In this document: piece after piece, positions 25,479 to 32,651 of the stretch
How the letters are laid out: every line of letters begins with the position of its first letter
Position numbering within the stretch: the first letter of the stretch is position 1
Origin: Desulfobacter hydrogenophilus
Lineage (GTDB): Bacteria > Desulfobacterota > Desulfobacteria > Desulfobacterales > Desulfobacteraceae
Assembly: GCF_004319545.1 (NCBI RefSeq)
Contig: NZ_CP036313.1
Span: 2,172,501 to 2,236,500, forward strand
Reading direction: 5' to 3'
DNA length: 64,000 nt
The notes under the pieces: model-generated
Databases searched by the model: none
The model's input: only the letters and a program-made list of their open reading frames with translations
What the model was told of the DNA's origin: nothing
Translations under genes and position numbers: made by a program

Positions 25479-26036
25479 ATGGAACGGCTGCTTGAGCTTG
25501 AAACCCTGATTGGTCGAAATCAAGAATGTTTTTACAAAATCGGCCAAGCCTTGAAAGAAATTCGTGAGAATCGTTTGTACAAGCAGGCTCTGTTTGAGTC
25601 ATTTGAGGCATATACCAGGGCACGGTGGGATATGGGCAAAGCCCATGCTTACCGGCTGATTCGAGCCTATGAAGTAATTTACAACCTGTCTCCAATTGGA
25701 GACAAACTGCCGGCCAACGAATCCCAGATCCGCCCCCTTACTCAAATGGATTCCATAGAACAACGCCGTATCTGGAGGGCGATTATAAACAGTGGCATGG
25801 AACTGACCGCACGAAATATCAAAAAATTTATTGAGGACCAGAAAACGGCTCCGGTAAGTAAACCGGATCTGACAGATCGAATTACCCATGAATACATGGC
25901 TGTTGTAAAGGCAATGCTTGAACAGGTCCGTGTGGCTCAGCATGATCATTGGCAGAAGACCTCCCGCCAGGCAGCATTGTTGTGGCATCGGGTCATATAC
26001 GAAAAGATTGTATCAAAGGGGGCAGATAATGGATGA
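25479..26036 (+). CDS. Transposon protein of unknown function
   Basis: A 185-aa helical protein: MERLLELETLIGRNQECFYK, IGQALKEIRENRLYKQALFE, ARWDMGKAHAYRLIRAYEVI, then a C-terminal coiled region. The first half resembles the ParB/KorB-like or DUF3102-type helical module seen in plasmid proteins, which suggests DNA binding. I choose ATG 25479 over GTG 25473. Its stop overlaps the start of the transposase gene by eight bases, indicating coupled translation. Confidence 0.55.
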   Translation: MERLLELETLIGRNQECFYKIGQALKEIRENRLYKQALFESFEAYTRARWDMGKAHAYRLIRAYEVIYNLSPIGDKLPANESQIRPLTQMDSIEQRRIWRAIINSGMELTARNIKKFIEDQKTAPVSKPDLTDRITHEYMAVVKAMLEQVRVAQHDHWQKTSRQAALLWHRVIYEKIVSKGADNG

Positions 26037-27696
26037 CCTGACTATTGATGACCGCTTTCATTTACTGCTGCACAAAAAAATCATGAATAAAACCGGATCT
26101 ACCAAGAGACGGTCCAAAAAATATTACAAGGACCAGTACAAGAAAACCGGAATTATCCCGGCGCCCCTTTTACTGGTTGAAAAAGGAATTATGGAAGGCC
26201 GTAAGTGCAGCGGACGGCCCAGAGCAATAGATGAGCAAACCAAAAGACGGTTTATTGAGATGGTCAAGGCGTCATGCGACCCCTCATCCCAGGGATTCAT
26301 TTTTATCACCCGGAAAGCCAGAACCATTAAAAATTATCATCACTGGCTTGAACAAGAGCTGGGCAGAACCATCAGTCTTCCGGCACTTCGGCGATGTGTC
26401 AAAAGGGAAAATCTCAAATTTTACCTGGAAAAAGAGGATAAGCAGGATCAGGTCCCGGTAATGCATGCCTTCAAGTCGGTGCCGGTATTTGCTTTGATCC
26501 AGGTTGACGGCTGTAAATTTCAATATTTAAGGATCAGAGATGAACACGGTAACTGGCAAAAACCACAGGTAATTGAAATATTTGATACCGCTTCCAGGAA
26601 AATGTTTATTCTGGACTTTTATTTTACCGAAAGCAGCCTGAACTCTGTGGATCTTTTTACCCGTTTTTTGTTGAGTACCCCTTTGCCTTTGCAAAAAATT
26701 GGTATCAGACCTGACCAGGCAAAAGGATTTTTAAATCTAAAACGCCCCATCAATGCCATTAACCTGAAGCATTCTACACCGCAAGGCTTCTATTTGGCAC
26801 CGGATTTTTCAAAGGCGTATTCACCCAAAGATAAGGCACATCTAGAATCTTCACACCGGAGCCTGCACAATTTTGAAATACGTATTATCAAAGCCTTTGA
26901 GGACAGGATTGTGAAAACCGTTACCGAATATGACTTCAAGCGGGGAAGAAAGGAAAAAATTACTGTAACCCTTCTTGATATAAGCCTTCAGGAACTAAGG
27001 AGCAGCACTATGCTCAGCGAATATCGTAACGAACATAATCATACACAACATTATTTTACCGAAGACGGGGTGGTCAGTGCCTGGGTGCCGGCACAGAAAT
27101 TTGATGATTTTTTATCAAACCAGGCAGATACCCTGAATTTTACCCCGGACCAGGTTCAGGAATATATGAAATACGGCTACAGGAAAATCAAAGCCACCGT
27201 ATCCAAAACCAGGACCATCCGCCATGACAAGCGCGATTATTATGTGACCCGTGGTGCAGATAAGTTCAGCAAACATAAAAGCACACCGGTGAAAATATCC
27301 AAATACAAGGACAAGCTTTTTATTTTTGAGCAGGGTGAAGACGGTATACTGTTGGGCGAAGCCATTGCAAAAAAGCCGTTTGACAGACCGCCGGCACCAG
27401 AACCTTCGCCTGTGCCGCCTGATGAACTTGACACCATTATCGCTCTTTTAGAAAAGCACAATATGGCCGTTGACCGGCCTGTTTTAGTCGACGTTTTTCA
27501 TAAGGGCCTCACCCTGGCCCGGGCGGAACAAGTGCTTGATCATAATCAATCAAGGTACGCGGATTACACAAAAAAGATAAACCAGCCGGATGACCGTAAA
27601 AATCAGGCCCTGTTCAATGCATTTATGCTTGATTGCCAAAAATCGTTAAATACGAACCATGTAGCCATTTATGCATCCCATGGAGACATAACATGA
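26029..27696 (+). CDS. DDE transposase (TnsB/MuA/IstA-like)
   Basis: A 555-aa protein. N-terminal helix-turn-helix-like DNA-binding part, including RPRAIDEQTKRRFIEMVKAS and ISLPALRRCVKRENLKFYL. Retroviral integrase-type core: Asp160 in VFALIQVDGCKFQYL, Asp229 in IGIRPDQAKGF, Glu273 in DKAHLESSHRSLHNF, giving a D-x68-D-x43-E triad. A beta-barrel-like region follows (RHDKRDYYVTRGADKFSKH), then a proline-rich linker and a short C-terminal tail like the ATPase-interacting tails of TnsB and MuA. It overlaps the ATPase gene (ATGA). All catalytic residues are in place. Confidence 0.88.
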   Translation: MDDLTIDDRFHLLLHKKIMNKTGSTKRRSKKYYKDQYKKTGIIPAPLLLVEKGIMEGRKCSGRPRAIDEQTKRRFIEMVKASCDPSSQGFIFITRKARTIKNYHHWLEQELGRTISLPALRRCVKRENLKFYLEKEDKQDQVPVMHAFKSVPVFALIQVDGCKFQYLRIRDEHGNWQKPQVIEIFDTASRKMFILDFYFTESSLNSVDLFTRFLLSTPLPLQKIGIRPDQAKGFLNLKRPINAINLKHSTPQGFYLAPDFSKAYSPKDKAHLESSHRSLHNFEIRIIKAFEDRIVKTVTEYDFKRGRKEKITVTLLDISLQELRSSTMLSEYRNEHNHTQHYFTEDGVVSAWVPAQKFDDFLSNQADTLNFTPDQVQEYMKYGYRKIKATVSKTRTIRHDKRDYYVTRGADKFSKHKSTPVKISKYKDKLFIFEQGEDGILLGEAIAKKPFDRPPAPEPSPVPPDELDTIIALLEKHNMAVDRPVLVDVFHKGLTLARAEQVLDHNQSRYADYTKKINQPDDRKNQALFNAFMLDCQKSLNTNHVAIYASHGDIT

Positions 27697-28355
27697 AAGA
27701 GGATTTTATCAGTGATAAACGAAGGGTCTCATACTTGGCTGCCACTTATAACCGGATCTACAGAGGCCAAAGCGTGCTCATGGAGGGTGATTTTGGTGCA
27801 GGAAAAACTCGGTTTTTAAAATTGCTGCATCCCAAAAAGCTCCATGCTGTATGGGTTGAGTCTCTGTTCAACATACATGAAACCCTGGCCGCGATACTTA
27901 AGGAATTAAATTATGAGGCCACCGCCACCTACCGCCGAACTCCCCAGTACCTGAAAATGATCTGTAATCTCTCCAATTGTTTTATCATTATAGATGAGGC
28001 CAATGACTTGGACACCCGGGTTTGGCCATATCTTAAACGGATTATTGATGCCGGGGTTCCCATCGTATTTGCAGGACTTCCGAATGTGAGAACTTATTTG
28101 AGCCGGAACCATCCTGATATACTCAGCCGGTTGAAAACCCTGATTTTGTATCCCATAGAGGTCGAGGACTTCATTGAAAAATACAAAGATATCCAGCAGG
28201 AAGCCGTTGAACAGATTTATATGTCCGTTAAGGGCGATATGCGCAAATTTAAAGAAATCTGTACAGACTGCCGGGACAGGGCAAAGGAGTTAAACCACCA
28301 ATTTGTTGATATTAATCTTGCCCTGGAATTTATATCAGATCTCCCTCCTCAATAA
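27693..28355 (+). CDS. AAA+ ATPase of the transposon (TnsC/MuB/IstB-like)
   Basis: A 220-aa ATPase. Walker A GDFGAGKT at residues 32-39, Walker B CFIIIDEANDLD at 96-107, then a sensor-like GVPIVFAGLPNV and an arginine-rich ILSRLKTLILYPIE. Proteins of this kind bind target DNA, choose insertion sites and activate the DDE transposase. It is shorter than TnsC of Tn7 (about 550 aa) and close to IstB (about 250 aa). The true start is ATG 27693, overlapping the transposase stop. Confidence 0.88.
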   Translation: MKEDFISDKRRVSYLAATYNRIYRGQSVLMEGDFGAGKTRFLKLLHPKKLHAVWVESLFNIHETLAAILKELNYEATATYRRTPQYLKMICNLSNCFIIIDEANDLDTRVWPYLKRIIDAGVPIVFAGLPNVRTYLSRNHPDILSRLKTLILYPIEVEDFIEKYKDIQQEAVEQIYMSVKGDMRKFKEICTDCRDRAKELNHQFVDINLALEFISDLPPQ

Positions 28356-28382
28356 TCCTTACCACAACTTATCTGCATTAAC

Positions 28383-28414
28383 AGGCCATCCTTGGTATAA
28401 TCCGAGGTTGGCCT
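28383..28414 (+). terminator. Terminator-like hairpin after the transposon ATPase gene
   Basis: AGGCCATCCTTGG (28383-28395) pairs with CCGAGGTTGGCCT (28402-28414) with few mismatches around a TATAAT loop, 28 bases after the ATPase stop. Confidence 0.65.
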
Positions 28415-28510
28415 GCCTGTATTTTATCCTCATATGTTTTGACGCCGATTTCTGTTTGATTCATTTTTGAAAAACGCCAAACCACAGATCATTATTGAAT
28501 TTTTCTTACG

Positions 28511-28635
28511 CCGTTACATTATTTTGTAACTCTGCTTTTATTGGTGTTTCGCTACAACAAGTTTAAATCAAAAACAAATTTGACATTTTTGTTAGAATCT
28601 TAAATCCATAATACCGTTACATTATTTGAATCTCA
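28511..28635 (-). repeat. Transposon right end with two transposase-site-like repeats
   Basis: CCGTTACATTATTTTG at 28511-28526 and CCGTTACATTATTTGAATC at 28614-28632 are inverted relative to the left-end sites. They are about 100 bp apart, versus about 36 bp at the left end, so the two ends differ as in Tn7-like elements. Confidence 0.75.
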
Positions 28636-28808
28636 TCAATCCTCATCTTCAAAGCGGATAGCCCGGCTTTCCCGATACGGCATTCAAAAACCGAATAGTT
28701 GACACGGACACCATATCCCCTGAGCAGCTTAACAAGGGTATTGCGTCTTTTGTTGCTGCTGATGTCATAGGCGACCACCACAAGCTGTTTTGAGGATGGT
28801 GTATGCAT
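28617..28808 (-). pseudogene. cas2: cas2, 5' part (split by transposon)
   Basis: Encodes the Cas2 N-terminus, MHTPSSKQLVVVAYDISSNK, RRNTLVKLLRGYGVRVNYSV then FECRIGKAGLSALKMRI; the last native codon is at the TSD (28636-28644), after which the frame enters transposon DNA and stops at 28617. The predicted 63-aa stub has the catalytic-site Asp of strand beta-1 (VAYD) but lacks the strands needed for dimer closure and Cas1 contact. Cas2 is the structural bridge of the Cas1-Cas2 integrase. See 24168-24291 for the other half. Confidence 0.92.
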
Positions 28809-28970
28809 TTTGTATCCGTGAAATAAATATTTAAATGATTGATGGTATCCACTGTTATTTCTATACGGAGTGAATTGTCTTTTTTTAAAAAAATTTAAAA
28901 GGCGGGTGAAATATACAGCCTAAGCAAATAATATTTCAGGGGGGACAGGATAAAAAGGAGTTGAACAGCC

Positions 28971-29111
28971 TTAGGAATGAGTCCGAAATAATTGAACCTG
29001 GGAGCGCGGGCGTCCCGCCCGCATCTTTATAATACTTGCGGCCATGCGGGCGGGACGCCCGCGCTCCCGGATATAGCAAAATGGGCAAATTATTTAAGCC
29101 CCGTTTTTTAA
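28971..29111. mobile_element. MITE family 1, copy C (in the cas2-array 2 intergenic region 28809-29234)
   Basis: Starts TTAGGAATGAGTCCGAAATA and ends near TTAAGCCCCGTTTTTTAA; the arms GGGAGCGCGGGCGTCCCGCC and GGCGGGACGCCCGCGCTCCC form the longest perfect palindrome of the three copies. The rest of the region holds the probable cas2/RT-cas1 promoter, with a copy of the ATACGGAG motif at 28863-28893 about 55 bp before the cas2 start. Nothing else recognised in 29112-29234. Confidence 0.75.
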
Positions 29112-29679
29112 TTGAAAAGCTTTGTTCAGCCTTTCGTGACCTGCGCAAACAGGGCTGTTGAGGAATGCACCTATCGGCACCCCGGGCAAGGACGTTATCT
29201 ACAACTGCTGAGATAGACAGTCTTGAACCACACGGGTTTCATCCTCTCTAATCGAGGCAATCTTTCTAATAGGGCTGGAGCATTGTTCAAAAAAATGCAG
29301 TCATTTATTGTCTTAATCCTCTCTAATCGAGGCAATCTTTCTAATATGGTCGTTATGGCAAGGGACGGAGACCTCAAAATGCGTCTTAATCCTCTCTAAT
29401 CGAGGCAATCTTTCTAATAATCCATCTAGTTCGAAAGATTACTCACTTGGTGGATGTCTTAATCCTCTCTAATCGAGGCAATCTTTCTAATAAGAAGAAG
29501 AAATGATCGGCGTTTCATCTTTAGGAAACAGTCTTAATCCTCTCTAATCGAGGCAATCTTTCTAATAGGGGGCATGAGAATGCGCCTTTCACGAACTACC
29601 AAACACAGTCTTAATCCTCTCTAATCGAGGCAATCTTTCTAATTGAGTATTTAATCACCGCTGACATTAACTGGTTAAA

Positions 29680-31362
29680 CTCGATGATCCAGTTTTTTTG
29701 AGGGAAGACCAGGTAATCAGTATTGAAAAATGCAAAGGCTGGTCAAGTCGATGCTATAATACCAATTTTCCAAACTGATATCTCACTCATCGGTTGGCCA
29801 GCCTTCAATGAGCAGAGTAAAATAAATGTTATTTGAATACAATAGTTCAATTGCAGTATAACACCTCATTTATGAAAATAAGGAATGAGGCGGATGTGTT
29901 AATAAATAAGCTGTTGCCGTTTGTTGAAAAGTATACTGATTCACTGAATACTGAATTAACACAGTCATCCCCAGGAATGACCTTAAGCAAATCACAAAAA
30001 TTCTGGCTGGGTTTCTGCATCACTGGAATCATCTTGACCAGCAGCATCAATTGGGCTGCTTTTTCACGTATCAGTGTGGGATTGTATAAAACTACAGCTC
30101 TTTCCTGGATGTTTCGCCATTCTAAAATTGCTTGGGAGCATCTGTTTCATCTCAGCCTTAAAATTATTTTCAAAGTATATGGCATTACCAAAGGTGTTGT
30201 CAGTATTGATGATTCCGATAAAAAGCGTAGTAAATGCACAACAAAAATTTTTGGAGTCCACAAAATAAAAGACAAATCAACGGGTGGTTTTTGCATGGGG
30301 CAAGGCTTAGTATTTTTGGTGTTGATAACACCAAAACTCAGCTTTCCAATTGGCTACGCCTTTCATATTCCTGATCCAAAAATCAGCGAATGGACCAAGG
30401 AGGATAAAAGATTAAAAAAGGCTGGCGTACCAAAATCAGAACGCCCAAAAAAACCGGTGCGCTCAGAAGAATATCCTACCATTCCAATGATTGCCAAGGC
30501 TCTTTTAAAAATATTTGTAGAGAAACACCCGGAAATAAAAATAGAAGCGATTGTTGCAGATGCCTTATATGGGAATGCTGAGTTCATGGATGAAGCGTCT
30601 AAAATTGCAGGAAACGCCCAAGTTATCAGCCAAATAAGGTACAATCAAAATATTTTACTCAAGAGCGATAAAAAATCAGTTGAAACATATTTTAAAAATA
30701 TTCAACCAATTCAAAAGACCATACATGTACGTGGAGGTAAAGAGGTTGTTGTACTCATTAAAAGTGCCAGAATACATGTGTGTGCTCATAAGAAAAAAAG
30801 ATTTGTCATTGCAATAAAATACATTGGAGAAAAGGACTATCGGTATCTTGCCGCTTCGGATCTGACCTGGCGATATCCTGATATCATAGACGCATTTACA
30901 CTCAGATGGTTAGTAGAGGTTTTTATTCAAGACCATAAGACGAATGAAGGCTGGGGAAATTTGACCAAACAACCTGATGAAGACGGGTCTTACAGAAGTT
31001 TGACCCTGAGTCTGTTGGTTGATCATTGTCTCCTGCTTCATCCTGACCAGGTGGCCTCGATAAATAACAAACTGCACGCAAGAACTGTTGGCAGCCTATG
31101 TGACACCGTCAAAGTTGACTGCATCTTATCCTTTGTCGAACAAATCATTCATAGTGATGACCCAGAATCCCATTTCAAGCAGATCTCGGTATTTTTAAAA
31201 GAGCATTTTGTAAAGGCAAACGATTCTCAAAAGCACATGAATCTAAATTCTTGGGGGAATTATCAATCCGCCCCATCATTAAAATACAAAGCATTCTGTT
31301 AGCATGGGGATAATAACTGCCAGCGAGGTCTCATGTCAATTTTTAAAAACTGGATCATCGAG
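29680..31362 (+). mobile_element. IS4-like insertion sequence inside a CRISPR spacer (1,683 bp)
   Basis: Terminal inverted repeats CTCGATGATCCAGTTTTT and AAAAACTGGATCATCGAG; 5-bp duplication TTAAA at 29675-29679 and 31363-31367. One transposase gene. Removing it restores a 40-base spacer between normal repeats, so the insertion is recent relative to the array. Confidence 0.93.
29833..31302 (+). CDS. IS4-like family transposase
   Basis: A 489-aa DDE transposase. Motifs: GVVSIDDSDKKRSK (first Asp), AIVADALYGNAEFM (second Asp) and LRWLVEVFIQDHKTNEGWG, the R-x3-E-x6-K-like signature of the IS4 superfamily with catalytic Glu. A linker rich in Pro and Lys (KSERPKKPVRSEEYP) lies between the first two. 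Start TTG 29833 is uncertain; ATG 29872 (MKIRNEADVLINK) is the alternative. No frameshift or stop, so the IS may be active. The same ends occur on the 143-bp MITE at 14530-14672. Confidence 0.9.
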   Translation: MNTIVQLQYNTSFMKIRNEADVLINKLLPFVEKYTDSLNTELTQSSPGMTLSKSQKFWLGFCITGIILTSSINWAAFSRISVGLYKTTALSWMFRHSKIAWEHLFHLSLKIIFKVYGITKGVVSIDDSDKKRSKCTTKIFGVHKIKDKSTGGFCMGQGLVFLVLITPKLSFPIGYAFHIPDPKISEWTKEDKRLKKAGVPKSERPKKPVRSEEYPTIPMIAKALLKIFVEKHPEIKIEAIVADALYGNAEFMDEASKIAGNAQVISQIRYNQNILLKSDKKSVETYFKNIQPIQKTIHVRGGKEVVVLIKSARIHVCAHKKKRFVIAIKYIGEKDYRYLAASDLTWRYPDIIDAFTLRWLVEVFIQDHKTNEGWGNLTKQPDEDGSYRSLTLSLLVDHCLLLHPDQVASINNKLHARTVGSLCDTVKVDCILSFVEQIIHSDDPESHFKQISVFLKEHFVKANDSQKHMNLNSWGNYQSAPSLKYKAFC

Positions 31363-31707
31363 TTAAACACTGTCTTAATCCTCTCTAATCGAGGCAATCT
31401 TTCTAATGACCCATCTTACCAGCAAGAAATTCAGCGATGCATATCGTCTTAATCCTCTCTAATCGAGGCAATCTTTCTAATATTGGCAGGATCGGAGACT
31501 TGAAATACAAATATACAAAAATGTCTTAATCCTCTCTAATCGAGGCAATCTTTCTAATTTACAGTTACACCTCCACCACCCAAATATCTCTATGCTTGTC
31601 TTAATCCTCTCTAATCGAGGCAATCTTTCTAATGTTGTGGGCTTTCGGCCCATGTCCGTTATTGCGGTTAAGTCTTAATCCTCTCTAATCGAGGCAATCT
31701 TTCTAAT

Positions 31708-32165
31708 AGTTTAATATTGTTATATAAAAATATTTTTAAAGATCCTGTAAATTTATAACCTGTTGAAGATTGGTGCATATTAACATCCGGCAAAAAGTTC
31801 GTCAATCGGTGTTTGACAAGGCTTAAGTTTTTGTGTTTTTAGCCTCGTTTTCTTGTTATCTATTTGATTTTACGGTAAAAAATATAATTCTAAATGTTCG
31901 CCAACTGCTTTCTGATTCTGCCTGATTTGGCCATTTTCGAAAATCGACTATTTTCCAAAATTTTAACCATTTGATATTATAAGATTTTACAAATCACCCA
32001 AAAGCAAATATTCGCCAACTCCTGTGACCTTGAAAAGGAAACAGCAGTTGGCGAACTTTTTAACCAGGCCGGTTTTTGTCACAAATGCGATATTATAATT
32101 TAATATCAATAGGTTAACGTAAAAACAATCTCGAAGAAAAAGTTCGCCAATTGATACGGGGAAAC
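31708..32165 (-). promoter_or_regulatory. Leader of CRISPR array 2
   Basis: Homologous throughout to 21321-21773. Shared features include GATCCTGTAAATTTATAACC, GGCAAAAAGTTCGTCAATC, CCATTTTCGAAAATCG and the inverted pair TTCGCCAACT...AGTTGGCGAA at 32010-32056. Similarity ends near GAAACTGCCC. It is longer than a typical type III leader and probably holds both the array promoter and adaptation signals. Confidence 0.75.
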
Positions 32166-32483
32166 TGCCCACCTCTTATCCCCAGGCTCAATACTAATTT
32201 ATCCCACATTTTCAGTATGTTAAATTTTTTTCCACGCCGTATCCTGTTACCGGGACTGAATCTCAAGACTAAGGATAATCCTGCAAACAAATTGTCAAAA
32301 AACAAAGGGGCTACCGGTTTAAGCCAGTGCACACCCGATAGTATCCTCCCCATGGTCAATAACCTCCCCAAGGTCAGACTGCATTTTCATGAATTTATGC
32401 GATGTGCAATTTTTTCCAATCCTCTGAAATCATTGATTCTGATTTTTCAGCATCCGTAATACCGAAAAAATAACTCATTGAAA
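32166..32483. other. 318-bp region between leader 2 and the truncated cas2
   Basis: An 85-codon minus-strand frame at 32114-32371 has no recognisable domain. By comparison with array 1 (array, leader, RT-cas1, cas2), this is where a second cas1 would be expected; I see no cas1 or RT remnant in any frame. Confidence 0.4.
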
Positions 32484-32651
32484 TTACAGAAACCAGATAT
32501 TAAAAGTTGCATATGACGTGAATTTGTATTCGTTCATGTTGGCGCATTCAAACGCGGATTTCTGGACCCGGGTTCCGTATCCTTTCAGGATTTTCACTAC
32601 CCTGTACCGGAACCGGTTGTCAACAATATCAAAGCAGACCAGGAAAAACAT
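32484..32651 (-). pseudogene. cas2: Second cas2, truncated after 44 native residues
   Basis: A 55-codon frame: MFFLVCFDIVDNRFRYRVVK then ILKGYGTRVQKSAFECANMN and EYKF, a clear Cas2 N-terminal half (strand 1 with FDI, helix 1, GYG, strand 2 FEC). It then runs into unrelated residues (TSYATFNIWFL) and stops, missing the D-S-V-x-x-Y strand. It differs in sequence from the cas2 at 28808, so it is an older paralogue. Its ATG lies one base after the stop of the CARF gene, so it was the last gene of the effector operon. Confidence 0.8.

Larger units (their letters stand above)
24292..28635. mobile_element. 4,344-bp DDE/ATPase transposon inserted in cas2 (TG...CA ends, 9-bp TSD)
   Basis: Ends are TGGTAAGATTCAAAAAGTGT (24292) and, inverted, TGAGATTCAAATAATGTAAC (from 28635). 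The target duplication TCAATCCTC is at 24283-24291 and 28636-28644. Five genes, all on the + strand: zinc-ribbon protein, CHC2-type zinc finger, unknown 185-aa protein, DDE transposase, AAA+ ATPase. TG/CA ends and the transposase/ATPase pair place it in the Tn7/Mu/Tn552/IS21 superfamily; 9 bp is longer than the 5 bp of Tn7 and Mu. No cargo or cas genes. I do not recognise the exact family. Confidence 0.9.
29235..31707 (-). CRISPR. CRISPR array 2: 11 repeats, 10 spacers, split by an IS
   Basis: Repeat begins GTCTTAATCCTCTCTAATCG and ends AGGCAATCTTTCTAAT; it differs from array 1 at positions 26 and 36 in every copy. Repeats start at 29235 (degenerate at its first six bases), 29310, 29383, 29456, 29531, 29608, then after the IS at 31372, 31446, 31523, 31598 and 31672. 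The degenerate copy marks the old (trailer) end; the leader is at 31708, so transcription is on the minus strand and the spacer at 31634-31671 is the newest. That spacer equals bases 6451-6488 of this window. The sixth spacer (29644-29679 plus 31368-31371) is broken by the IS. Confidence 0.98.

Noticed and set aside
24292..28635. A CRISPR-associated transposon (CAST)
   Set aside because: No cas gene, no TniQ and no guide array lie within its ends. The Cas genes around it belong to the host locus it interrupts.
32114..32371. A second cas1 remnant next to leader 2
   Set aside because: The 85-codon translation has none of the Cas1 or RT motifs in any frame.
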